Shown: positions 45,949 to 59,680 of the stretch, one piece after another
Position numbering within the stretch: position 1 is the first letter of the stretch
Layout: each line of letters begins with the position of its first letter
DNA from: Chaetomium olivaceum
Taxonomy: Eukaryota > Ascomycota > Sordariomycetes > Sordariales > Chaetomiaceae
Direction: 5' to 3'
DNA length: 64,000 nt
NCBI GenBank assembly: GCA_039881045.1
Contig: JAYWVB010000068.1
Coordinates: forward strand, 1-64,000
Translations under genes and position numbers: made by a program
The notes under the pieces: model-generated
Database searches by the model: none
Seen by the model: the letters and a program-made list of their open reading frames with translations, nothing else
Told to the model about the DNA's origin: nothing

Positions 45949-48900
45949 GCTCTCGTCGGGAGGCGGCGCGGGGAGGCCGCGAAGGAGAAGAGAAAGATGA
46001 GCGTCGTGGACGCTGTGGTTTGGGAAAGAGGGCCAGAGTTCAAATCATGGAAGACGAACGTCTGGTCAGTGGAAGAAGGGGAGGTTGGCGGGGAACTGTT
46101 TGGGTTTGAGGTCCGTGTCGGGGTGCAGAATCGGAAGCCGGTAACGAAAGGCGAATGGGCGACTTCAATTGCCGGTTCCTCGGTTTTCGATGGGATGGAT
46201 GGCAGTCCGTGAAAGGTAAAGGCAGGCGATGCCTAAGGTACGCACAAAATCGTCACTTCGGTGAATTCCAGATTGGCGTTGGCGTGGTCTTCGCTCCTTC
46301 CCGCGCTAGCACAGCTGCCCACCACAATCCAATCTTCAATGTTTCAAGAACTTGGGCCCAAAGTCAAAAATCGTTCCTTCCTTCCACATATCCGGCTTCC
46401 CATAAGCGGTTTCGTAGAAGAGGAGAGAACGGGGCAATAGAGTTCGACTTTCGAGAGGGGCAGGTGAAGAGTAGTCCCAGCTTCCACACCGGCAACAATG
46501 ATGAGGCTGTTCAGGCTTCCAAGACCCTTCTCGGTCCTCGAGGGGCTTTGTTGTCTTTGTCAAGAATTGGGGGTCGATGTATCCGTAGCCGTAGGCTCGG
46601 CTCGGGTGTCGTAATCAGGGTGGTCTCCGCCGGGGACCCGTCAATGGGGCACGCAACGGGGGTGGTGGCCACGAGGGGTCAAGGAGGGATGCTCCACGGC
46701 GAGATCGGATCGTTGAGGTCACCAAAGGAGGAGGGGGATGGGGGTGGCGGACGACACGGCGAAGAGGAGGGTGATGACGATGACGACGACGACGAGAGAG
46801 AGGAAAGGGAGCGATGGCAGCAGGAGTCATGGAGGTAGGTCATGAACGGGGAGGAAGATCCCCAGGCAGTGAAAACATCCATAGCGATGGCCATCCATGT
46901 GAGGCGGTTGCGGAGGGTGTGTTGCTGCGTCTTAGTCCCGGTCGCCGCAAATGCTGCTAATTTACTTTGTCCCTGGTCGATGTCGTTGTCTGGGTGCGGT
47001 GCAAGGGGGGGTCGCCCGTGCCGCCGCGGCCATCGTGTTGCTGCAAGACCTGCAAGACGGTACCTGGGACGGAGGGACGTGCAGGATTGCCGGCCTCCCA
47101 GATGCACCAAGCCGACCCACATAAGGCCACCCCAGCCAATAGATTCTTGGCTGACTGCGCAACAGTCTCTCTGCGGGGCCTTCCTGTCCTTCCTGTGATT
47201 CCTCTGCAAGATTGAGCGGGCACGGCGGGCCCATGCGAGCCAGCACATTTGCGGTCTAGCTCCGTTTTCTTTTTTATCTCTTCGGCCGCCTCCCTTGTGC
47301 GCCTCTTCTGGATCTCAGGGATTGGCACAGCTCGCCACTGGATTTGCTGGGCTTGGCCAGGCCAGGGCGGGCTCAGTTCGTTAGCCTGTTAGCGTTTCCC
47401 CTTCTTTCCTTGTGCCGCCGCCGAGAATGATGAGAGCGAATAGCCAAGAAAAAGCCCGGGATTTGCCTTGAGCAAGCACAAGCAAAGCAAAGCGCTTTCT
47501 CACTGTCGGTCAGTGGCCCCAAAGTCGGCATTCCAGAAGCCCCATTCCCCCGACAGTCAGCTCCCCCCGCACTGACCGTCGTGACTAAGTTAAGTGGTCT
47601 GCTTTGTCGTCACCGCCGCATCGCACTTTCATTGCCACAAAACACAAAACAACACTTCATTCTTCACCAAACATGGAACAAACTGCGCCGAAACAGGTGA
47701 CGCCGGGGCGGCCCCAGACAAGACCAAAGACCAGAACCAAGGACACCACTCTGCTGCCGTGTGGGTTCCGGTTTCCCTAACAAGTCCACCCCCGCCGCAG
47801 TTGCCGAAGGTCCTGTGTACTTGTAAAACACTCGTCTCCATTTTTTATGGCTTGGGTCGGCGTTCGCCATCCCCATCGGTGGGACCTTTCCAAGGGGGCA
47901 GCAAGTTGCAAAGCACTTCTGCTGAGCAGTGAGATTGTGAGATTGTCCCGAGTAAGAAAATGGCCCGGCAGGGATCAGGAAACCAAAACCCTTTTGTCGC
48001 TCAAAAAACGGAGCCTGAGCAATTACAGGGGTGCTATGCTGCACAGTGTTGCGTACATTGATTCCATAGTGCGCCCAAAAAGTGATGGTTTGCGTCGTGG
48101 GGTTGGATTTGTCCATTTCCTTACCCTCTGTTCTGCTTCCAAGGTACGAAGTACGGTACCTTGGCCCTCCGAACCTTGACCTCTCACACCTCTTTCCCCT
48201 TTCCTACCAACACACACACCCACACACACAACCCCAAGAGTCAATTGTCAGCCGCCCCCTCATGGATCCGGCCGAGGGGGGCGCCCGTCAATCTGCGTCG
48301 TCTCGGGCTTGGCTGCCCTGGTTGATGTCTCTGCCGTCCATCCCTTGGGAGCGCGACGGGAAATGGAAAGGGGGGGCCAAAGAATGGGAACGGAACCGCG
48401 GGCGTCTCATTGCTGAGACCGACCTCTGCCCAATGCGGTTTGGTAAAAGCCAACCAGCGAGAAGTTCGGTTCCTTGTTGGAAGCTGATCCCGCCGAGATA
48501 GTGCAGCTTGCGAAACTATGTTTGGTTTGGCCCGGGCTTGGGCGGCCTTTGGAAGGTCGCAACGGAACAAGGCGCCGCATGGCTGACACTAACGATTGCA
48601 CAGCAATCCCGCCGGCCGTGGGATGCTGCAGGGCGCAGGATCCCTTGGAGACGTTTCCGGCCCCGAAGTTGGATTGGATCATGCCGCACAGTGCGCCGTG
48701 CTTCTTTCTCTCGCTACCCAGCAATGGAGCAATCGAACAGCTCGCCCAAACGCAAGACCCCCATCCCTTCACTTCGCTCGGCCAATCCAGTCCGCCCAGC
48801 CCGGACGTGAAGCCTTTTTCTGATCGTAGCCGGCCTTGTCAAACCGCGGAAAGGCGGAAACGTCGTGCACAGCAAACCCTCCACTTGGGTTCGGTGATGG

Positions 48901-51032
48901 CCTACGTGAGCCCCGCTCCCCTGCCGGCCGTTCTCGGCTGGGAGAGAAAGAAAGGGGCTGACAACGGGAACAGTGCGGGGAAAACGCACCCGAAACGGTC
49001 AAGGGCTATTCAGGAAGGAAAAATGGCGTCGTCAGTGGACGAGCAACGTCCTCGTCGAGCCAGTATAGCGGCGCTGGACAGGGACAAGTAGCTGAGAGTG
49101 ACTCGTGATTTCGGTTGTGTCGTCGGAGACACCTCGCATCGGAGGCGGCCACCTGAAACCCATCTCATGCCTGAGCCGGATTGTCCTGGGTACAATGATC
49201 ACCCAACTGTTTTGCTAGGAGAAACAAACCGAACACGGACTTGGTCGATCCAGCTGGGAGAGAACGAATGATACGGACGTACGCAATGGGACATGGATGG
49301 CCCAAGCCCTCACCAAGCTGAGACTGACACGGTACGCCAGGAGTCCGGTGGCGATCCCTTAAACTGCCCCGGGCCGCTCTGAGAAGAACAAGCGTTTGCT
49401 CTGCCTTGACTGTGGCACGTCAACCGCCTCCAGCAGCAGAAGGAGGGGTCACGGTCGGAATCAACCTCGCCGGTTAGCAGGCGATCCCGTCATCTCTTCG
49501 CGAATGCGACCCAGGGCCAAAAAAGTGTCAAGCCACCGGGGTGACGCTTCATGTGTGGCAAAGGGTTGCGCTGACTCTTGTCATCAACCCCGCTCCTATC
49601 TTGTAATTTTCGGATCGGGAGCCTGGTGGAGAAGGTGGGAGTTCTGAAGAATTGGGAGAAACACACCATCTCAAAGACGGCATGCAGTCAAGCGGGTCAG
49701 TCGTGTGAGAGGTCAAAAGCCAGTGAAGGCTGCAAGTTCAGTTCGCAACCTGTCCAAATCCGCTGTGGGTCCCCGGAGCCCGAGGCGGAAGCACCGGGAA
49801 CATTCAGGCTTTTGCCCCGGTGGTGGCCCTTCGTCACCCGGGCGTCGTACAGCAAGCCCCTGCCTTCGTTGTGCGAAGACCGTCGTGATCGTTTCTCCAT
49901 GTCAACTGGCTTTGCCCGAGTGTCGGATTCGGGCGCACCTTGGGCCCACCACACCAACCATCTGGTGTGGGACAAGCCCAAACGCCTATCCCCATTCCAG
50001 AGCGCCCCGTCAGGAATCCAGCAGCAAAAAGACGGGGGGATACAGTGCGAAATCTGACAAACAGGATCCGCGGCGGCCCAGGTGCCCAGCCGCTTTTTCA
50101 GGGACGTTTCTCTCATGCGGTTGGTCAGGGTCTCGTTAACAACTTCCTCGCCGTCAGTAACTATCCCAGCATGACGCCGCTCGCAAACTCAAGATCTGTC
50201 CTGTTCCTCTGTGCGGCTTGGGCATGCTAGAGGAAGCCCCAATAGGGAATGCAAAACAGCGAAGCTCGAGCAAGGATAAAGCTCTGGCGGAACACACGGC
50301 ATGCGAAATGGCTCGACATGGAATCTGCGCCGCTGGGATATACGAAGCTCCGAAGATGATGCTCCCTCGGGCCCCGGTCCCAAACAGGCTGTGAGTTGCA
50401 CTCTTGTCGTCGCGGACGCCACGAAGCCGCGACGAATCACGAATCGGGGGTCGCCGTGGGGCAAACGCCATGTGCGCAGCGCTTGAGCAAGGCTGGGGCT
50501 TCAGGTGCGGCCAGCTTTGGGTCATGCTTCGAGGTTTCTCGCTTGGTGCGGAGCTGCTCATTCGCGGACCCGCCCTCGCAGCGTTGATTGGGTTCGGCTT
50601 GCGGTTCAGGGGCCGACCTTTGCGGCGGCTGAGATTGAAAAACCAGTTCTGGAATCTGGAACCTTGAGGCTCGAGAAAGGACAAAAAATGGCTCGCTGGA
50701 ATGACATGCCCAGTCTCCTTCGAGCATGTGTCCGTACATCGATCGACCAAGGGAAAGCGGACTAACCATTAGCGCACCTCGTGCAGGAGAATACGACTGC
50801 TGAGAGTGGCCCTGTCACCCTGCCCTTTAGAGCAAAAACACCGTCGGTCAGAAGAGAGACACACAAACTTGTGGGACAGATGGACGGATGTCAAACAGCA
50901 GGCCAACACCGTGGGAATGGTGCCACGCCCCCGTCCGTTGCGAGCCCTCAACTGATCACCAACCGGCTTGCATCCTCGCCCTCTTGACTTGAGCACCTCT
51001 GACTTCAACCTTGCGACCCTGGTTGGCTGATT

Positions 51033-51052
51033 GGCTGGCTGGCTGGCTGGCT
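51033..51052. repeat. (GGCT)n microsatellite
   Basis: Five GGCT units, preceded by two related TTGGCTGA/TTGGCT words. A simple slippage repeat in the gene-poor region. Confidence 0.8.
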
Positions 51053-54000
51053 CATTGACACTCAAGTTCAGGCGTTCAAACGTCACAGTCGACGCCCCAC
51101 ACTGGAACCCGCCGCGTCGAGACGCTTCCTGCTGCAACCCGCGTCCATCCCATCACCAGGCAGCGTGCATGTCGCAAAGATAGGCAGGCAGTCACGCAGG
51201 CCGCAATGTCGCCCGTCCCGAGAGTGGGTATGATGAGAAAGTACCGAATATAATAAGTTTCGAAGGTTAATGACAGCGGTCGGTTAACGGAGGGTCGTCC
51301 GAAGTGGGTGTGGTTTAACTGTTCGTATCAGGGCCTGCGATGGTGGAAGACCGCTGCTCTTCTTTTTTTGCGTTGTGACCTTTGCGTTGCAAGCGGCCGA
51401 ATATGAGTGATTGGAATATCACGGGTGCCTTTCCTGGTGGAGAAACGAGTTTCCAGAGTTTTGCCGGGATTGGCATATCGTCGGAATTAAACCAGATTGC
51501 CAGATTACTGCATGGCTGGTCCCAGCGTCATCAATCCAACAACACTCCAGGCTGTGTTGACTGAGCTTTGCGTGATGCGGCAAGCACACACCCATTGGGT
51601 GGGAAACCGGAGCATGTCCCGGGTGAGCGAAGCTCCAGGACGGACAAGGGGACGCTTGCCGAGGCTGGTGAGGCGCAGAACGACGCTTGTCATCTCCAAG
51701 CATCTGCACTCCAACTTCTTTTTGTCTGATGGATGGAAAGCGAACAGTGCCACAGAGTGACGCAGTTGAGATGTCTGGACCGTTGATCTCCCAAGCCTCC
51801 TCCGATCGAGATATGAAGTGCAGATGGAGGGGCTGCTGCCTGCAAGTACACAACACGACTCGGACCTTCCATGCAGTGCTTTTTGCGAGAGACTGTTCTC
51901 GTCTCAAATCGTTCCTGCTCGATTAATCTGTAAACGATAAAACGGAACTCTGGCCCGCCGCTGTACGCCAATCAGGGAAGGAACCATAGCTGAACTCGAC
52001 CCACACCAGCGGCCGACCACCGCCGTGTTGGCCGAGCCGATGCTTGAATTTGATATTCAATCCTCAACGCTTTCCGTTGCTCCTCCACTTCATTATTCCT
52101 GTGCCTCAACCACACGGGAGACTTTGAATTTATCTCATCATTACTGCGTGTTGCGTGCTTCAAAGACAAACGGGCTGTAATCTGTAATCGGTAACACATG
52201 TTATCGGAAACGGAAGGTTGTTGGCTTGGAGCTTGCTTCCGTTTCCACTTCAAAGCTTCCACGGAACACCGCACAGTGTCGAAATTGCTCGAGCCAGCAC
52301 CCTGCTCGGCCAGCCCAGAACCGCACGAGCCGTCCTTCATTGGAACCCACAGGGTGTTAATGCGGGCCAATCAGACACAGGAAATAACAAAAAGCGATGG
52401 GCTGCCTGAGACGCCCTGATCCCTCCACACATGCCGCCCAGGCGGGCCAACAAAACCACAAACCAAACCCAACTGCTAACAGCCCTGACACTGTCGCAGC
52501 ACGAAAATCAATGAACGCGCGATGGCTGTCGCGCCCGCGCCCGCGCCCCCCGCTCCGAGTCACGAACAGGCACTCTTCCACACGGCTGGCCGCCTTCTCC
52601 ATTTTATTTGACAAATGAAGGCGAATCATGGGTCGCGAGACACGACGCACTCTCCGATCCACGGGGATTGCCCCCTCGATTTGCTTGTATCGCCGTCACC
52701 CCATGGCTGCAACCTTTGTGCTTCTCCGCCATCACCCGCCACTTTAGCTCTGACGACCCGTCGGGTGATCAAGCTGCAGTCCCGAGCCCGATGAACAACT
52801 TTCCCACCGTAGGTCGTCGCCCCATTTGCGTGGAGGAACAGGACAGACACCCACCTCGAGCAAGCCTCTCAAGTTCTGATTAACTGGTACCTGAGCACCT
52901 GAGCATTCGAGGTTGCTAAGGTACCTCCCGAGCTACCCAAGTTAATTGCTCCTGAGACGTCTCACTGCTTGCCGTTTTTAGGAGGAAACTTGGGGATGCA
53001 CATGCGACAACACGGCACAGCGCGACCCCATGAATCCGCCTGCGAACGTCATCACCAACTGCGTCCTTCGTATGTGCGCACATCCACATGGACACATCCC
53101 AGACAGCGTGAGCAGCCATATTCTTGCCGTGCCCCTCCCACCCCAACGGGGCAGGAAACGAACCACCAAATGAAGACTGCGCGGCACCCCACTCACGGCT
53201 CCGGCATCATTCCGGCTGAGTTCGGAGGGCGGGATCGGAATCCCACGGCAGCCTATGCCCGGAGAAACCTGAAGGCTTCCATCTCGCCGTGGTCGAAAAG
53301 TCCGGCCACCCAAATGAGACGCCTCGTCTCCAACAATGGATCTCTCTAAAAGTCCATGCCGCCTGACAGCCGCGAAGCCAAGTCGCCGCCAACTACGAAA
53401 TCCCGTTGGCCGCGAACCCGAAACAACTCGCCTGCGCTCAGCCGCTGAGTCTGTCGCACATTCACCAACTCCGACCCAGCGGTACCATTCTCTTGCAGTC
53501 GCACTCCATTCAGTTCCGTGCCAGCCCCGCCGAGCCACCCATGCTTCGATATATCCTCTGATATCCTAACCATTGATGTCACCCGTCCGAAACACTAAAG
53601 CGCTTCCGGTTATGTCGATCAAAGTTACCTCCTTCCGCGTAGCCCTCGCTCGCGCCCCCGCCGCTGCTCCTCACTCCCATCCCAGGCTGAGTTACCTATT
53701 TCTTATGTGACCCTTCCCGGAGCCAATGAACAACCAACGCCCAGCTTTCTTGCATCTTCCAAGTCAGCTCATCAATGCAGCCGAGCACTCCGTCTTCCCA
53801 TGTCAGACCAAACCGCCGACATCTTCCTGCGACCTTCAGACCACACAGCGCGTTGCGAAGGCACACAGGTTATGACCTTCCAGGGCCGTCTGGCGGTCGC
53901 CTCGGCGAGTCGGCGAGTCGGGATGCTTCCTCTTTGCCGAATGCATGGCTCTCACCTCTGATGGCTTGGCCAGTATAGCTTTTGCGCCCTGTGCTTTTTG

Positions 54001-55543
54001 TTTTTTGTATTCGTGCCGTTGAGATACATGACTAGCGATGCAGGTGGGAAACCTAGGCACAACCTGAACAAGCAAGATATTCATGGATCCTATTGGTATG
54101 ACTTGCGGGTGGTCTCGTAATCTCGGCAGACCAGCTGTGTCGTCGCAGTCGTAGAGTTGTTCTCCAACCACCGCTCCCCGAGCATGTCGGTGAGCGCCTT
54201 TACCTGGTGAGGGAGCCACCCACCATCCTTATGCGTTATGAAAGCCTGGAAATTCAGGTGAGACGATCCCATGGCCAGACAGATAAACTCAGTCAGTGAT
54301 CATCATCGACATTGGTGTATGTACGGTACTCAATGGCCTACCATAGCCGACTTCGAGGCGGGCCACTTAGAGACGTGTAAATGGCCGTTTACAGTTTGTG
54401 TATGGTTGGCCGGGCCTCCTGGGGGTCGTCAATGACAATCGTTGCCACGGTCCCAGCTTCCATGGTGCACTGGACCGGTTCTTGATGATCTCTTTCCTTT
54501 CGGGGAGTTATCGACGGCCATAAATCCCCAAGCCTTGACGGCCACAACCATATACGCCCCGTCATGCTTGAGCGTACATTGAAGGTTCAATTGATGACTT
54601 GTGCATTAATTGCCTCAAACCTTGTCGTAAAGGGCTAGATCCGTAAACGAGGAAACAACCTACATGTCTTGGTTCCCATCACGGTACGCGTTTTTGTTGG
54701 GAGACCGCCAGCCATGAACTGAAGGTCTTGGTATCCAGAAATACAGCATAAACCATATATATGAAGCATATCAAACAACCTTGGAGATTCTGAACATGAA
54801 ACGAGGGTTGGTGTATCTATTTCGTGAGCACCTCTATGAAGCTCTGCCGTCATGTCAATGAACTTTAACTCAACGAAGCCAGTTAGCAATAATATCCAGC
54901 TCATTAATCGCGGTCATGTTGGCCTAAGTACATGTTGTATTATTTATCATTGAAGTTTATTTCCCCGGTTCAAGTTTGGATTACCACACAGATTGACTGT
55001 TATGGTGTAGCCATGCGTGATGGGGTCGTACGGAATTGGTTACAAAACCCACCAGCTGATACGTTGCGGTTCATCCAGAGTACCTTATAATGTAGGTGAT
55101 CACCTCCTGCGTTTCGAGTTTAAAAAATTTGTTCAGTTTAGTTTTGGTGAAGGGTTGCCTGGCACTCTTCAAGTTGGATCATGTTTGCTGATCAACACCT
55201 GCGTCGTGACCGGGACGAGGCTTAATTACGACCCAAGTCCACCCTGCTTCCCACGGTCCATATATTCAATAATCAAGATTCGAATCACCTGCAAAGTTTC
55301 CCGCCTTAATATCACGCCAATGCTATGCCTTCCCTGTTTCTACTGAACGATGTCCCGCTGACCAAGCCTCCATCTAGGCGAGAGGCGTGTCGGCACCATC
55401 TCCAACAGAAGAAACTAGACAACATTTGTAGCTTGGGAGAACGCCTGATGGACATGGATCGTGCAATACCTTCAGTGCAGAGGTATCTCGTCTCTCTCTG
55501 TTAGGAGACTCCCGCGCCTCGACGTCAACGAAGCCGCCATTGA

Positions 55544-55849
55544 TTCCGGCCCGCTCTATTTCGCACGCGCTTTTCGCAAGACGAGCTGGACCAGATCACT
55601 GACGACAAGAGGATTAAATATAAGCCCTGGCAAACCAAATGCGACGCGAGACACTACCAGAACCAGTGTACCCCGATGGGATGCTGCTATTGTGCAGCGC
55701 AGAACTTGAGGCCTCTCATAACCTCCACTGGTGTCTGGCGCGGGGAGGACTGCAACGTCAGAGGCCTTGGTTATATGGGGTGTTTGGTAAATCAGATTGG
55801 GATGTTTCTAAGAGGCGGCTGCACCTACCATGCTGCACGGAACCTCTGA
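55544..55849 (+). other. Cysteine-rich open frame, possible secreted-protein relic
   Basis: A frame open for 101 codons from a stop at 55541 to a TGA at 55847. Its second half carries eight cysteines in about 60 residues, in the order C-x8-C-x4-CC-x-C then three spaced C (KCDARHYQNQC, MGCCYC, GEDCNVRGLGYMGC, GGCTYH). No signal-peptide exon could be joined upstream, and the only ATG lies inside the cysteine block. The AT-rich surroundings suggest decayed sequence. It could be a relic of a small secreted protein, an exon of an unseen gene, or chance. Confidence 0.2.
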
Positions 55850-58479
55850 GAGGTGGCTAGGGTTATGGCCCTGCCTACACCTATTTCCCGACTCATCCAT
55901 TTGTGTTGAAAAGGCGAAGCTAGAGGTCGTTCACATATCGCTAGCGGCGTCACGGACTCTGACGATCCGATGGACAACAGCATCCTACGAAGTGAGCTTC
56001 ACGTGCAATCGGACTGCTCCAGTACTAGGTATCAGCTTCGCCATGGACAATATCGCAACCACCACACATTACCCGTAAAACATCATCTCCTGCTATTCTA
56101 TGCCAACCTTAACACCTCACTCCGGCAAACCTCCATCGCCTAGATTGAAGTGCCATACTGGATTGTTACTGACTAACGATATAGGTCCTCATTTTCTCGT
56201 TTCGACACAATATCCATGCCCGCATTACCCGGATACACTACGACGGCCAGCATCTAGGGGTTCGTCAGTTTAGGCTCCTCAAATTTAAGGGCCCCGAGCC
56301 CACGCCGGATGCCTACCTCATGATACGCTAGATGACGGCAATGTCGATCGGAGATACCGAGTATGAAAGTTCAAGGCTTGGGAGAAGTTACCGGGGCCAA
56401 TGAGGCCATGGGGCGGGCGGGATATGTCGGTGTCGAGGCATAATGGGTAGTATTCTTCCTCTAAATATGAGCACGTCGTTTGTGTCGACCGCGTTGGTGT
56501 AATCTTCTAGTATCATGTACCTCCCCGTATTAATTACCTAAACTTTCCTTTATGCATGTCGCCTTTTTAGCCAGGCAGCTGATATCAAGGGATAAAGTGA
56601 TATTCAAAAGGAACTTTACACTCCATCGGACCCCGATTTATAAAGGAACATGATGATTGTTTGGTTGGTAAGCAAAGCACTGATGGGGGACCCAAAGCGG
56701 CGAGGACGTAGGTGTTGATGTCTCGCCCGCTGCAATGATGGGCTTTAAGTAAGCAAACAAACAAACCGTTATTCTTCCGGAGTCTGGACAACTCACGCCG
56801 GCAGATCTCCATTTCTAGATTAGTGTGCTATATCCGTACCAAACTGTCACTGGACTCCGAGGCACCGTGACATGACTCAGAAAACATCATTTTCAATGGG
56901 TTCAGAGTTGTCAAGAATTCCGATTCATCAAATCCTCGGGTTTTGATAGAAGGTCGGACTGCAGGGTTGCTTGCAGGAACCCGCGCAGGACTACTCGATC
57001 AATTATTACCTCGGCCGGAACCTTCCGTGATCAACAGAGTTTGACAACACACAACGACAACCAAGGGCTGGGCGGTCTGATAACGAACTGCCCAACCTCC
57101 GGAGTTGCCTCCCGATTTAGATCTCGGAGCGCCCCGAGTCTCGGCTGCTTGAAAGCCGTCATTGCTGCCCGGTGTTACAGACCGCACGGAATGAGCCGAG
57201 ACAGGCCGAGTGCTATAGCCGGCCGGAGGGACCCGTTCTAGATGCGGGAGATTGCTTTCGGCCGGGATACGTGTTGGGGTTTCCACTCGATCATGCGATT
57301 TCCGCCGGGTTGGTATTGGTGGAGAAAGCAACAACCCGAACGGCGACGGAGGGGAAACCAGCCCCCATAGGCGGGGACACATTTCGCAATAAACAAACCT
57401 GAGGCATTCTGCCCTTTCAGGTCGCTGTCTTACGCCCCAGAGTAACATGCGGCTCGGCCACCTGTGGCCCTGTGAGCAGCCACCTTTACGAGGCTTTGAC
57501 AGTGTGTCTCATCCAAGCCACCGGAGAGCCGAGTTTATGATCCTGTGACACGGAATGCCATTGCCCTCGAGCTCTGTGTTGGCACGGACAGCATGAAATC
57601 TATCCCAACACCATCTCGCATCTCGCGATAGCGATAGGCTCATTAGAGATCATGATCGATCGTCGGGTCCTGCACCACATCCGCCGCTAGCGTAGCCTTA
57701 CATGTGGCTGTCCCTGATCTTACACCGGTCAAGAAGCCCCTCACTTCGTCCCGCCACCCATAGGCTCCTGCTCCCAGCCATCCGTCTCTGAGCCGCATGA
57801 GAAAAAGCTGACGTGACTTTGCCACCCCGCCAGGAAGCGGTTTGACTCGACCGAACTGGCGATGTGTCCACGTAGTCTGCCCTGACTCCATCTGACGCTT
57901 CTCATCCATGCGGCTATGCGTCCGAGCCAAGCCGTGCTGGTCTCGGTTTGCGGATAAATCGACCATTCCTAACAAGAGCTTGCAGGCAGATGCGGCGGGG
58001 CGCAGGTAGCGGGGTGTCTCGGTCCAAACACGAGGGACGCAAGCAATCTGTTGAGGAGGACGGGGGCCTATTATACGTGTCTGGAGGAGACGGACGGAAC
58101 CAAGCCTTTCACCGCCTGGGGTGGAGACAGGGGCCTGACTGTTATGAGCGAAACTCGATTCGATTTGTTGCGCATCCATGCTGGGAGCGAAATGGCCGCG
58201 TAGGAGCTTCAAAATCGCGTACCCTACGATCCACTGGCTTCCTATTCTAGGCTGCTGCAGGTATGGCGGATACCGAACGTCCAAATAGAACGGCAGCCGT
58301 CCCTGGGTTAGTAGCCAACCGTCGAGCGGAACAATGTTTGAAATCTGACTTGCAGAACAGACAACGACGGGGGCGGAGGAGTAACGGCGGTATGACCGTG
58401 CGTTCGCTATGAGGGTGGGGACTGGGCCTGCACGTCTGGAGGTGAGTTCGAGACTCTTCCAGCGAGAGGTGACAGAAAA

Positions 58480-58496
58480 GGGGGGGGGGGGGGGGG
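58480..58496. repeat. Poly-G tract (G17)
   Basis: Seventeen G in a row, bounded by AAAA and TACA. Long mononucleotide G runs are rare in fungal genomes and prone to sequencing length error; on the complementary strand it is C17. Confidence 0.9.
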
Positions 58497-59637
58497 TACA
58501 AGGGCCGGCCCGCTGGGTTTGTCCCGTGAGTGGATTGCCAAGATCGGACGACGCCGGGGCCGGGTGACCGATGCGTCCCCGGACTGGGAGTGTCTTTACC
58601 AAAACGCGTTCGGCGACGGAGGGTTCGGTTGCCCCCTCAGCCCGTGACCCGGGAAGGGGGGCTTTTGCAAGCTTGGGCAGCAACCACGGGTAACACGACG
58701 GCGGAAAAAGACAAACCACGGCGGAGTGTGCAGGACGAGGCTGCTTATTATTATGAGTGGCCGTGTCTGACCATGTCTAGCCGCTGCCTCCGGGCGATTG
58801 CGCGTTCCGCTCCTAACTGGTTCGGCCAAAGTGGCTCTGACTTGTCTCTCACCGGGGCCCACCGTGTCTCGGCGAGCCGTCGGCCTGCCCTGCTTCGGTG
58901 ATTCCTGACGCCGGCGGCTGTTCTCGCCAGAATGACGAGATGGGGTATGCGAGTCGTGCATTGGCGGCGGCCACTAGGAATGGCTCAAAACCGCGAGTCT
59001 GGGCCTGTTCCCAGTTCTGAAGCTGGTAATGGTGAGTGATGGTGCGTTATGGTGCGTGATGGGATGGTACCTCGGGCCATTGGGCGATCTAGAGAGGGTG
59101 GAATGACACTTGAATGGGTGTGAAATGGGGCGTGTCGGCATTGTCACAGCAGTTGGGCCCCCAATGAAGATCCAGCTAAGGAGGGTGCAACTCCAGGTGC
59201 CAATTGCCTCGCCATGGCTTGAGGAGAAGGAATTTCCAGCAAATGACAGCAGCGCATGACTGTTGCACGCTCCAGTCGTCTGCGGACCAGGGCTTTTGGA
59301 AGGCACGAAGTTGGAAAATCGCGAATGGTGCAAGACCACGTCGAGGCATGTCGTGGCCTAACGATGCCCGAAAGCGGGGTCGTTGTCACTCCACAACCCC
59401 TCTCATTGGCTTGGTCGGCGGCCCCGTTCCTTCCCGCATTGAACACACGGAGCCGCTGACGCTTATTTCGGGTCGTGATAGACGGAAGGAGACATCGCCA
59501 GCCAACGCCCCGGGGCCGGGCCTCACTCACAGCGCCTGCCCGGTTTGGCGCCTTCCCGGTTTGACGGCCTGGGCGGGTTTGAGCCTGGAAGAGAATTCTT
59601 CGATCGCCAGCCTGGCCCCAGCCTTGGTCGCCGCCCC

Positions 59638-59680
59638 TGTCAATCTGTCAATCTGTCAGTCTGTCTGTCAGTCTGTCAAT
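59638..59680. repeat. (TGTCAAT/TGTCAGTC)n degenerate tandem repeat
   Basis: Seven or so CTGTCA/CTGTCT units with AAT or GT spacers (TGTCAATC, TGTCAGTC, TGTC). A short minisatellite in the gene-poor region about 1 kb before the coiled-coil gene. Confidence 0.75.

Noticed and set aside
48474..49091. 205-codon plus-strand frame in the gene-poor region
   Set aside because: Open frames of similar length occur on both strands here; content is Pro/Arg/Ser-rich without a pattern.
54440..54910. Possible minus-strand secreted-protein relic (open stretches with a hydrophobic start)
   Set aside because: Several overlapping frames are open, stops interrupt each candidate, and no consistent exon chain or family could be found.
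57643..58719. 358-codon open frame on the minus strand
   Set aside because: No ATG at its start, composition of random GC-rich sequence (many Arg/Pro/Ser), the poly-G17 tract encoded as a proline run, and no family resemblance.
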